A stretch of 24,340 nt of DNA from Candidatus Bipolaricaulota bacterium. GTDB taxonomy: Bacteria; Bipolaricaulota; Bipolaricaulia; RBG-16-55-9; DRXL01. Location: positions 1-24,340 of the forward strand of contig JAOAIA010000015.1 in assembly GCA_026414955.1 (NCBI GenBank), read 5' to 3'. Below, one piece after another: positions 14,745 to 20,988 of the stretch. The position numbers and the translations under genes were made by a program. Below the pieces are notes generated by a model, which saw only the letters and a program-made list of their open reading frames with translations, was not told the origin of the DNA and did not search any database. Every line of letters starts with the position of its first letter. The first letter of the stretch is position 1.

Positions 14745-14803
14745 CCCTCACCCGGAGTAGGGGCGAACGGCCGTTCGCCCCTCCCCTGCACCGGAGGTGA
14801 GGG
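14745..14803. repeat. Composite palindromic element, copy 1
   Basis: A 24-bp perfect palindrome (14759-14782, half-site AGGGGCGAACGG) is enclosed by inverted arms CCCTCACC (14745-14752) and GGTGAGGG (14796-14803). The core and several flanking words (CGGAGTAGGGG, CTGCACC, GAGGGTGA) recur in reverse orientation at 24139-24229. It begins two bases after the rny stop, could end rny transcription as a strong hairpin (no T-run follows), and its right arm provides purine-rich sequence ahead of acyP. Confidence 0.8.
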
Positions 14804-14816
14804 TGATATCGAGCGT

Positions 14817-15092
14817 ATGGCCAAGGCGCGAGCGATTGTCCGCATCACTGGGGAAGTGCAGGGGGTAGGGTTTCGGAATTTCACGGTGCGCAAGGCGCGG
14901 CCGCTGGGGCTGTCGGGGTACGTGCAGAACCTTCGGGACGGGAGCGTGCGCGCCGAGATCGAGGGCGAGCGCGATCACATCGAAAAGCTCTTAGAGATCC
15001 TCAAGAGCGAAGGCCCCGGCCAGGTCGAGCACATAGAAGTGATCTGGTCGGACTATCTGGACGAGTTCACCGGCTTTGGGATCCAGATGTAA
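14817..15092 (+). CDS. acyP: Acylphosphatase
   Basis: A 91-residue cytosolic enzyme that hydrolyses carboxyl-phosphate bonds such as acetyl phosphate or 1,3-bisphosphoglycerate. Both catalytic residues are visible: R20 in GEVQGVGFRNF and N38 in GYVQNLRDGSV. Length and fold order match the family. The ATG lies 73 bp after rny; GGGTGAT from the end of the palindromic element is the only Shine-Dalgarno-like sequence nearby. Confidence 0.93.
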   Translation: MAKARAIVRITGEVQGVGFRNFTVRKARPLGLSGYVQNLRDGSVRAEIEGERDHIEKLLEILKSEGPGQVEHIEVIWSDYLDEFTGFGIQM

Positions 15093-15123
15093 TTGCCCTC
15101 ATGATGATGCCAGCGATCGCCGG

Positions 15124-15184
15124 CTCAGCAGGTGGAAGCGTGCTGAAGTACGAGCCCCCTTCAGCGGGCTTTGCATCTGCTGAG
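15124..15184 (+). promoter_or_regulatory. Nested inverted repeats before the membrane regulator
   Basis: The outer arms CTCAGCAG (15124-15131) and CTGCTGAG (15177-15184) enclose an inner perfect stem GCTGAAG (15142-15148) / CTTCAGC (15159-15165) with a 10-base loop. An alternative small hairpin AGCCC/GGGCT followed by TTTGC overlaps the inner arm. It could be an acyP terminator, an attenuator, an operator region for the following regulator, or a remnant repeat. No clear promoter was found in this 113-bp gap. Confidence 0.45.
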
Positions 15185-15205
15185 TACTCTTAAGATTGAG
15201 CAGCA

Positions 15206-16192
15206 ATGACGATGACGCGGCGAACCTTCACTGCACTGATCGCTTTGGTTGCGCTCGCTCTCAGTCTGCCCGCGGCGCTCATCTTCAGCGCTCGCGTCGC
15301 AGGGGAGCACGAGCGCGAATTCTTGCGCAGCAGCGAGTGGATGGCCAAGAATTTTGCTGACCACGTGTGGCTCCAGCTGCGCACGCCCCTCTCTGAAGAC
15401 CCCAGCCGGCTTCGCGCCGTCTTGAACACGATGGTCGAAGAGTTCGTCGTGATGGACCCGGTGATCTACGCGCAGGTTGTGCTTGATGGCGAGCTGGTGG
15501 CGCAGCATCAGCACTTGGGAGATGCCGCAGTGGAGCGCGTGCTGGCGTTGCCAGAAGGGGGGGTTCCCGCTCGCCAGCTCGAGCGCAAACAGTTAGAGAG
15601 TGGCCTAGAGTATCTCGATATTTGGCGAGCTATTGAGCCAGGACGCACGAGCGAACCTGTGACCAGCTACGTGCGACTGGGGGTCTCGCTGGCACCGCTG
15701 AGCGAGACGATCTGGGCAACGCGCCGGCTGGCGCTACTGTGGGCCGCGGGCTTTGCGCTCGTGATGGGGTTCTTAGCATATCTGGCTTGGCCCTGGTGGG
15801 CCAAGAGGGTTCACGGCTTCGAAGGCTCTGGGGTTCAGCACGCGGATGGTCTTACGAACTCGCGAACCCGTGAACCCGCGAACTCGGAACTCTCTTTTGG
15901 GCAGCTTGTGATTGACGATCACGCCAAAGAAGTGCGGCTGAGCGAGACCACGCTCCCCTTGACCCCGCGTGAGTACGCCCTAATAAGACTCTTAGCTTCT
16001 GAGCCGGGGCGGGTCTTCTCCGCGCACGAGATCATCGAGCGAGCCTGGGGCATGGAGAAGTTTGTCTCTTCCGAAGACGTCAAGAAATATATTTATCTCT
16101 TGCGCCAGAAGCTCGAGCGCGATCCCCAAAATCCCACCGTGATCGTCACGGTGCGGGGGTTTGGGTACAAATTCGTGCCCCCTACGCAATAA
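15206..16192 (+). CDS. Membrane-spanning one-component regulator with extracytoplasmic sensor and C-terminal OmpR-type winged helix
   Basis: A 328-residue protein. Residues 1-6 are basic, 8-29 form a first membrane helix (FTALIALVALALSLPAALIF), about 30-172 an extracytoplasmic domain, and about 175-198 a second membrane helix (LALLWAAGFALVMGFLAYLAW followed by PWWAKR). A repeat-encoded linker (about 201-230) leads to an OmpR/PhoB-type DNA-binding domain (about 231-326): LPLTPREYALIRLLASEPGRVFSAHEIIERAW, SSEDVKKYIYLLRQKLE, TVRGFGYKF. There is no receiver domain, HAMP or kinase. The layout is that of a sensor kinase whose kinase part is replaced by a DNA-binding domain, opposite in order to ToxR/CadC, where the winged helix is N-terminal. 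It lies just upstream of a block of secreted proteins, its likely targets by position. The ligand is unknown. Confidence 0.88.
   Translation: MTMTRRTFTALIALVALALSLPAALIFSARVAGEHEREFLRSSEWMAKNFADHVWLQLRTPLSEDPSRLRAVLNTMVEEFVVMDPVIYAQVVLDGELVAQHQHLGDAAVERVLALPEGGVPARQLERKQLESGLEYLDIWRAIEPGRTSEPVTSYVRLGVSLAPLSETIWATRRLALLWAAGFALVMGFLAYLAWPWWAKRVHGFEGSGVQHADGLTNSRTREPANSELSFGQLVIDDHAKEVRLSETTLPLTPREYALIRLLASEPGRVFSAHEIIERAWGMEKFVSSEDVKKYIYLLRQKLERDPQNPTVIVTVRGFGYKFVPPTQ
15807..15886. repeat. Palindromic and tandem repeat encoding the regulator linker
   Basis: GGGTTCACGGCTTCG (15807-15821) is the reverse complement of CGAACCCGTGAACCC (15863-15877) with one mismatch in 15. The right side is four successive 8-mers of the form YGAACYCG (15855-15886). 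The element is read in frame as residues about 201-227, exactly between the second membrane helix and the DNA-binding domain. Confidence 0.7.
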
Positions 16193-16213
16193 AAGCGTTC
16201 TAATCGAACGCTT
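16193..16213 (+). terminator. Hairpin immediately after the regulator stop codon
   Basis: AAGCGTTC (16193-16200), loop TAATC and GAACGCTT (16206-16213) form a perfect 8-bp stem beginning right after the TAA. No T-run follows, so termination is plausible but not proven; it could also be an operator. The rest of the gap to 16339 holds a GC-rich stretch and then an AT-rich run (16288-16320, several ATG-rich words) that may contain the next promoter. Confidence 0.4.
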
Positions 16214-16339
16214 GACCTCGAGAGCACCCGCGCGGCACCGTCGGGGCATCGCGCCGGCTCCTTCCTTCTATTCACACGCCCACACCGTTATGTTATGAAA
16301 ATATGAATATGCTATGAAGTCTCTGGAGGTGAGCCGGGC

Positions 16340-16897
16340 GTGAGGGTCTTCAAGCTTTTCATCATTCATGTCGTTCTTCTTTTCTTCATGTTCTCGCTTG
16401 GGAGGCTTGAGAGCTTCTCTCAAGCTCCTGGGGTTTTGGAGCTGCTCGCGCTAGCCGACCGGACGGTCGAGCTGACGCAGTTGGCCTTGCAACATGCGTC
16501 GTTCTCGTTCTTCGCGCTCACCGTGCGCGACGCCCAGTGGCACGCCCAGAGTGCTCTCAATATCTTAGAAGGGCCGTCATCGCCGCGCTACGACCCCCAG
16601 TACGGGGCGCAGACCTCGAGCCCAGGAGCTATCTCGCAAGCGAAAGAGCTCGTCGAGCGCATCAGACAGTCCGAGTTCGCTGGCGATCTCGAGGCTGCCG
16701 GCAATCACTTGGTGGTCTTTCTCAGTGCTGCTGATGAAAGAATCGTGAGCGGGCGTTCGAGCCAGAACATCGCGCAGATCCGCGCGCAAGTACAGTTGGG
16801 GCTGGGCTTTTTGAAAGCGGCGCTCGGCTGCGCCGATGATCCCCTCTCCATCGGCGGGGCACGCGCTATTCAAGAATATTTGCGCAAACGACGCTAG
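16340..16897 (+). CDS. Secreted helical protein of unknown function
   Basis: A 185-residue protein starting at GTG 16340 with GGAGGTGA in front. Residues 1-29 are a Sec signal peptide (MRVFKLFIIHVVLLFFMFSLG, cleavage probably near FSQA). The mature part is almost entirely helical with about four predicted amphipathic helices: 31-55, 60-76 (AQWHAQSALNILEG), 95-125 (AKELVERI, AAGNHLVVF) and 140-165, suggesting a four-helix bundle. A single Cys is present (C163, in ALGCADD). His residues in TQLALQHASF, QWHAQ and GNHLV might bind a metal, but no known heme or copper motif is seen. The family was not recognised. It is the first of three closely spaced genes (63 and 17 bp) with the two-domain cupredoxin and the CHRD protein, so a role in the same envelope process is likely. 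Confidence 0.75.
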   Translation: MRVFKLFIIHVVLLFFMFSLGRLESFSQAPGVLELLALADRTVELTQLALQHASFSFFALTVRDAQWHAQSALNILEGPSSPRYDPQYGAQTSSPGAISQAKELVERIRQSEFAGDLEAAGNHLVVFLSAADERIVSGRSSQNIAQIRAQVQLGLGFLKAALGCADDPLSIGGARAIQEYLRKRR

Positions 16898-16960
16898 GAG
16901 GTGAGACGGAGTATAAGTTCACAGGTTCGTCGGAATCTCTCACTGAAGGAGGCACAGATC

Positions 16961-17611
16961 ATGAGCACGTTGGCGAGGCTCGGCTTAGTAGCAGCATTGA
17001 TCTTCGCGGTGGCAGTGGGGGTGGGCTATAGCATCGCTCTGCTGGGCCAGGGCGGAGTAGTCGGCGTGAGCATCGTGGACAATGCGTTCAGCCCAAAGAC
17101 AGTCACCGTGCCGGTGGGCACGACGGTGCGCTGGACGAACAACGGGAGTCTCCCCCACACCGTCACCAGCACGAGCAACCCCCGAGTCTTCGACTCCGGC
17201 ACGCTCGACCCAGGAAGCTCGTTTGAGTTCACGTTCAAGACGCCAGGGCAGTTCCCTTATCGCTGCTCGATCCACCCGGCTATGACCGGCATGGTCATCG
17301 TCGAGCAGCAAGTCCAAGAGTTCGCGCTCATTCACAGTCTCTCTCAGAGCAAGATCTTCCCCGAAGTGACCACGGTGACCAAGGGCATCAAAGTACGGCT
17401 CTTCCACACAGCGTTGGATGGCGTCCATCCCTCGGTCGCCATCAGCTCTGATGAGGACGGCAAGAACCCGGTCTTTGAGGTGAAGCCCTTCCCTGTGGAG
17501 CCGGGCAAGCTGACGACGGTCGAGTTCACCCCTGACAGAGCAGGGACGTTCTTCATCAGCCATCGGCCTCACGGGCACAACATCGTGGGCAAGCTCGTCG
17601 TCAAAGAATAA
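16961..17611 (+). CDS. Membrane-anchored or exported two-domain cupredoxin
   Basis: A 216-residue protein starting at ATG 16961 behind AAGGAGG; the frame is open 20 codons upstream without family meaning. Residues 5-28 are a hydrophobic signal or anchor. Domain 1 (about 33-115) is a plastocyanin/amicyanin-like type 1 copper domain: NAFSPKTVTVPVGTTVRWTN, then ligands H66 (LPHTVT), C102, H105 and M108 (YRCSIHPAM). Domain 2 (about 117-216) looks like a second cupredoxin-type beta barrel without Cys; H149, H156, H201, H204 and H206 (FISHRPHGHNIVG) could form a non-blue copper or other metal site. It likely carries electrons or copper in the periplasm. Adjacent cupredoxin and CHRD genes support an envelope copper or redox role. 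Confidence 0.87.
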   Translation: MSTLARLGLVAALIFAVAVGVGYSIALLGQGGVVGVSIVDNAFSPKTVTVPVGTTVRWTNNGSLPHTVTSTSNPRVFDSGTLDPGSSFEFTFKTPGQFPYRCSIHPAMTGMVIVEQQVQEFALIHSLSQSKIFPEVTTVTKGIKVRLFHTALDGVHPSVAISSDEDGKNPVFEVKPFPVEPGKLTTVEFTPDRAGTFFISHRPHGHNIVGKLVVKE

Positions 17612-17628
17612 TAAGGAGGTGAATCCCC

Positions 17629-18159
17629 ATGCGGAGGAGAACACTCAGCATAGCCGGCATAGGGCTGTTCGCAGTGATAGCTGCGGTGTACGTGCTAGGG
17701 CAGTATGGCCCACCGGATCCGCCGTCGCAGCCGCCGACCCCACAGCCCGCTGCTGGCGCCGCTGGTGTGGTGTTCACGGCTACGGTGACCACCACACAGG
17801 AAGTCCCAGCACCCACCGTGACCACCCTGGTCATCGGCGCTGGCGTCTTCTTCTTTGACCCGGCGACGAACACGCTCAGCTTTACGATTGCGTACCGTGG
17901 GCTGAGCGGGGGAGCCACGGCTATCCATTTCCATAATGGGGCAGCGGGAGCAGCCGGCCCGGTCGTCCAGACGATCTGCGGAGCGCCGGCACCGGCGTTG
18001 CTTGGGGCATGTCCTGCGGGCACCAGCGGCGTGCTGACGAGCACGTGGGTCGTGCCCGCTCATCTTGTCCCGACGTTGCTCGCCGGCGGACTCTATGTGA
18101 ACATTCACACCGCGGCCAATCCCCCAGGCGAGATCCGCGGGCAGGTCAATCCCCTCTAA
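17629..18159 (+). CDS. Exported CHRD-domain protein
   Basis: A 176-residue protein starting at ATG 17629 with AAGGAGGTGA upstream. Residues 5-24 are a hydrophobic signal or anchor, followed by a Pro-rich linker (28-40, PPDPPSQPPTPQP). The rest (about 45-176) is a CHRD domain: VVFTATVTTTQEVPAP, GAGVFFFDPATNTLSFTIAY, AIHFHNG (H100 and H102), GGLYVNIHTAANPPGEIRGQV (H160). C117 and C128 probably form a disulfide. CHRD domains occur in chordin and in many exported bacterial proteins; their bacterial role is not settled and metal binding has been suggested. It is 17 bp behind the two-domain cupredoxin, so they are cotranscribed. Confidence 0.88.
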   Translation: MRRRTLSIAGIGLFAVIAAVYVLGQYGPPDPPSQPPTPQPAAGAAGVVFTATVTTTQEVPAPTVTTLVIGAGVFFFDPATNTLSFTIAYRGLSGGATAIHFHNGAAGAAGPVVQTICGAPAPALLGACPAGTSGVLTSTWVVPAHLVPTLLAGGLYVNIHTAANPPGEIRGQVNPL

Positions 18160-18189
18160 GAGCGCCCCCAGCTCCAACCGAACCACGGC

Positions 18190-18247
18190 AGGCACGGCGG
18201 AGCACGGAACACACCGTGCCTTCCGTAACTCTTCCGTGCTTTCCGTG
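18190..18247. repeat. Interleaved inverted repeats after the CHRD gene
   Basis: Two overlapping stems can form but not nest: AGGCACGG (18190-18197) with CCGTGCCT (18214-18221), and AGCACGGAA (18201-18209) with TTCCGTGCT (18232-18240). TTCCGT occurs four times (18221-18247). Possible roles are a terminator for the cupredoxin-CHRD unit or a dispersed repeat. Confidence 0.5.
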
Positions 18248-18255
18248 ATTCCCAT

Positions 18256-18284
18256 TTGACAAAGCTCCCACCGTCAGCTATCTT
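18256..18284 (+). promoter_or_regulatory. Predicted strong sigma-70 promoter of the small cupredoxin gene
   Basis: A consensus TTGACA (18256-18261), a 17-base spacer and TATCTT (18279-18284) predict a start near 18291. AGGTGAT lies between that and the ATG at 18307. This is the best -35 match in the window and likely drives 18307-20759. Confidence 0.7.
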
Positions 18285-18306
18285 ACTCCCCAGGTGATAG
18301 GCGCGT

Positions 18307-18696
18307 ATGCAATATGTGTGGATTATTTTAGCCGTAGCGATCGTGGTGCTCGGCGCGATTCTGGTCTTGAGCGAGCAACCTACAGCACCAATAAGTCAAC
18401 AAGTCAAGATCACGCTCGTCGAGTGGAGGATCACGCCAAACCCCATCGAGCTTGTGGCCGGCCAAGCGCGCCTCGTTGTCTTCAATATGGGCACGCAGCC
18501 CCACGCCCTGGCGATCATGGCCATGGACCGTAAGGTGCTGCGCGAACTTGAGGCTGTACCCGCTGGCCAGGTGCAGACGTTCTTAATCGAGCTGCCCAAG
18601 GGAGAGTTTTTGCTCTATGACTCTTTGAACTGTCGCGATCCCATCCGCGGAGCGTGCCAGCGTAAGACGATGGTCAGCAGGATCATCGTGCGGTGA
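18307..18696 (+). CDS. Small membrane-anchored cupredoxin-like protein
   Basis: A 129-residue protein with an N-terminal membrane helix (residues 3-22, YVWIILAVAIVVLGAILVL) and a single beta-barrel domain outside the membrane. The order is cupredoxin-like: VKITLVEWRITPNPIELVAGQARLVVFN, then TQPHALAI (H66), then a late loop with C109, C117 and M122 (LNCRDPIRGACQRKTM). The classical second His between Cys and Met is missing and a second Cys is present, so either the copper site is altered or C109 and C117 form a disulfide and no copper is bound. It has its own strong promoter. The following hydrolase gene starts 12 bp downstream. Confidence 0.75.
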   Translation: MQYVWIILAVAIVVLGAILVLSEQPTAPISQQVKITLVEWRITPNPIELVAGQARLVVFNMGTQPHALAIMAMDRKVLRELEAVPAGQVQTFLIELPKGEFLLYDSLNCRDPIRGACQRKTMVSRIIVR

Positions 18697-18708
18697 AAGG
18701 GGACAAGG

Positions 18709-19611
18709 GTGTGGCAAAAGAGTGCGGCGCTCAGCGGTCTGCTGCTTGCTATTGTGTCACTGGGGGTGGTGCAGCGTAGCCCTTCCCCGAGCGCCGGGAC
18801 CGTCTGGGTGCTCGTGCACGGTATCTGGCCTGGCTCCGGGCGCGATTGGCGCTACGTCGCGCCCGCGCTCGCGGGACAGACTGTACTGCGGCCTACGCTG
18901 CCCGGTCGTGCGGGGCTTTTCGAGTGGGCGCAGAACGTCGTTCAGGTTTTTGAGGAGCATCGTGCCCGTCCTGACCGAAGCATTCGCGTGGTTGGGCACA
19001 GCTTTGGGGGAGCTGTGGTGCTCTTCTTACTGAGAACCGCCTATGAGCTTGACCGAGAGACTTTGCCGGAGTTGTACGCCCGCCTCGACTGCGCTCGCTT
19101 CGCAGGGCGGGCGGGCCAAGCGTGCCGCCAGATTCACGAGGGCTGGAGGAGATTGCTCACAGATCCCCAGCAAGCTCTGCGATGGATCAGAGCGGCACAG
19201 AAGATCGAGCGGGTCTTTCTCTATCACGCGGCGCTGCGGGGGGCGTGTGGGGCGTGCCTCGATCTTGTGGGGCTTGGGGGCGATACTACGGCGTCGCTTT
19301 GCTTATTAGAAGATCTCGGGGAATTTCTCTATCTCCCTATCGAGCACGTGACGTGGGGGGAAGCGATCCCTATTGTGAATCTCTACGGCGGCGGGGAGTG
19401 GATGCTCTCGCTGTGCGGGCTGCGCGAGAATGACTTCGCTCTCAGCCATCGCCAGCAGACGCTCGCGGCTGCTTCGTGTGCCTACCAAGAGATTTTCTTT
19501 GATACACACATGCACTTTGCCTTCGCGCTGCGGCGCGACGTCGGTCAGAGATTGGCTCGGACCTTGCATGAGTTTGCTCACTTCACCACGTCTTGCGGAG
19601 GTGCACGATGA
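18709..19611 (+). CDS. Exported alpha/beta-hydrolase (lipase/PGAP1-like)
   Basis: A 300-residue protein starting at GTG 18709 with AAAGGGG upstream. Residues 5-28 are a signal peptide or anchor. The hydrolase core starts at TVWVLVHGIWPGSGRDW (HG oxyanion-hole motif, residues 37-38) and has the nucleophile elbow VVGHSFGGAVVLF with S98. Cysteines occur as pairs (CARFAGRAGQAC, CGAC, and singles near the end), suggesting disulfides in the periplasm. The catalytic His is probably in DTHMHFAF near the C-terminus; the acid is not certain. The substrate is unknown; lipid esters or a polyhydroxyester are possible. Its stop overlaps the next start by four bases (ATGA), coupling it to the glutaryl-CoA dehydrogenase gene. 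Confidence 0.8.
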   Translation: MWQKSAALSGLLLAIVSLGVVQRSPSPSAGTVWVLVHGIWPGSGRDWRYVAPALAGQTVLRPTLPGRAGLFEWAQNVVQVFEEHRARPDRSIRVVGHSFGGAVVLFLLRTAYELDRETLPELYARLDCARFAGRAGQACRQIHEGWRRLLTDPQQALRWIRAAQKIERVFLYHAALRGACGACLDLVGLGGDTTASLCLLEDLGEFLYLPIEHVTWGEAIPIVNLYGGGEWMLSLCGLRENDFALSHRQQTLAAASCAYQEIFFDTHMHFAFALRRDVGQRLARTLHEFAHFTTSCGGAR

Positions 19612-20759
19612 TAGACTTTTTCCGTACGGAAGAGTTGCTGACCCCGGAACAGAAGCTCATTCGCAATACTGTTCGGCGCTTTGTGGACGAAGAGGTCCTG
19701 CCCATCATCCCGGAGGCGTTCGAGGCCGGGCATTTCCCCAACGAACTGATCCCCAAGATCGCCGAGCTTGGGCTGTTGGGAGCGACTCTGAGAGAATACG
19801 GCGGTGCAGGGATCGACTCGATCTCGTATGGGCTGGCGATGCAGGAGCTCGAACGTGGCGATACGGCAATTCGCAGCTTCTGCTCCGTTCAGAACGGCTT
19901 AGTGATCTATCCCATCTATACGTTTGGCAGCACGGAGCAGAAGGAGCACTGGCTGCCTAAGCTCATTCGGGGCAAAGCCGTGGGCTGCTTCGGCTTGACC
20001 GAACCCGAACACGGCAGCGATCCCAGCGCCATGGACACCGTTGCCGAGCGCGACGGAGATTTTTTCGTTCTCAACGGCACGAAAGCATGGATCACCAACG
20101 CGACAATTGCTGATGTTGCCGTCGTGTGGGCCAAGCTCGACGGGGTCGTACGGGGCTTTCTTGTAGAGAAGGGCACCAAGGGCTTCTCGGCTGTGAAAAT
20201 TGAGCACAAGATGTCGGCACGGGCTTCGGATACCGGGGAACTCTATCTTCATGACTGTCGCATCCCCAAGGAGAATATGCTGCCCGGAGCGGAAGGGCTG
20301 AAAGCCCCATTAATGTGTCTCAATCAAGGACGGTACGCGATTGCCTGGGGGGCCGTTGGGGCTGCTATGGCGTGCTACGAAGAAGTCGTCGAATACGCCA
20401 AGCAGCGGGTGCAGTTTGACAAGCCCATCGCGTCGTTCCAGTTGGTGCAAGAGAAGCTCGCCGATATGCTGACTGAAATCACAAAAGCCCAACTGCTCTG
20501 TCTGCGCTTGGGGCAGTTGCGCGACGCGGGGACGATCAAGCCCGCTCAGATCTCGCTGGCGAAGAGAAACAACGTGGCGATGGCGTTACAGATCGCGCGG
20601 ATGGCCCGCGATCTGTTGGGAGCCAACGGCATTACTCTTGATTATCAAGCTATCCGGCATATGCTCAATCTGGAGAGCGTCTACACGCTCGAGGGGACGC
20701 ATCATATTCAGACGCTTATCTTGGGCCAAGATATCACGGGGATTGCGGCATTCAAGTAG
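19608..20759 (+). CDS. gcdH: Glutaryl-CoA dehydrogenase (possibly the non-decarboxylating type)
   Basis: A 383-residue FAD-dependent acyl-CoA dehydrogenase. It matches the glutaryl-CoA dehydrogenase subfamily over its whole length: IRSFCSVQNGLVIYPIYTFGS with R89, the residue that holds the substrate's free carboxylate; GCFGLTEPEHGSDP; WITNATIADVAVVWAK; LNQGRYAIAWGAVGA; KRNNVAMALQIARMARDLLGANGI; and catalytic base E362 in YTLEGTHHIQ. Decarboxylating enzymes have Tyr before this Glu (TYEGTHDIH); here it is Leu. From memory, the glutaconyl-CoA-forming enzyme of Desulfococcus also lacks that Tyr. E82, matching human E87, is kept. ATG 19608 has GGAGGTG upstream and overlaps the hydrolase stop; an upstream in-frame start at 19593 is unlikely. 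The stop TAG is contributed by the first repeat unit downstream. Confidence 0.88.
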   Translation: MIDFFRTEELLTPEQKLIRNTVRRFVDEEVLPIIPEAFEAGHFPNELIPKIAELGLLGATLREYGGAGIDSISYGLAMQELERGDTAIRSFCSVQNGLVIYPIYTFGSTEQKEHWLPKLIRGKAVGCFGLTEPEHGSDPSAMDTVAERDGDFFVLNGTKAWITNATIADVAVVWAKLDGVVRGFLVEKGTKGFSAVKIEHKMSARASDTGELYLHDCRIPKENMLPGAEGLKAPLMCLNQGRYAIAWGAVGAAMACYEEVVEYAKQRVQFDKPIASFQLVQEKLADMLTEITKAQLLCLRLGQLRDAGTIKPAQISLAKRNNVAMALQIARMARDLLGANGITLDYQAIRHMLNLESVYTLEGTHHIQTLILGQDITGIAAFK

Positions 20760-20988
20760 GGGCGCAATTTATTGCGTCCCCAAGGCGCAATTTATTGCGT
20801 CCCCAAGGCGCAATTTATTGCGTCCCCAAGGCGCAATTTATTGCGTCCCCAGGGCGCAATTTATTGCGTCCCCAGGGCACAATCATTGCGTCCTCAGGGC
20901 ACAATGAATTGCGTCCTCAGGGCACAATTATTGCGCCCCCAGGGCACAATGAATTGCGTTCCCAGGGCGCAATGAATTGCGCCCCTAC
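20757..20988. repeat. Tandem array of ten palindromic 22-23 bp units
   Basis: Ten head-to-tail units start near 20757, 20782, 20805, 20828, 20851, 20874, 20896, 20919, 20941 and 20964. Each is itself a near-palindrome around GGCGCAATTTATTGCG followed by TCCCC. Units 1-5 are almost identical; units 6-10 diverge (ACAATGAATTGCG, ACAATCATTGCG and similar). The array opens with GTAGGGGCGCAAT and closes with ATTGCGCCCCTAC, mutual reverse complements, as if one palindrome had been expanded internally. There are no spacers, so it is not a CRISPR. This stretch, with 21 to 32 bp on its right, fills the 261-bp gap before the next gene. Confidence 0.92.

Noticed and set aside
15206..16192. Ordinary two-component response regulator
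   Set aside because: No receiver domain with the conserved Asp residues; two membrane helices and an extracytoplasmic domain precede the winged helix.
20757..20988. CRISPR array
   Set aside because: The 22-23 bp units are contiguous with no unique spacers, and no cas genes are present.
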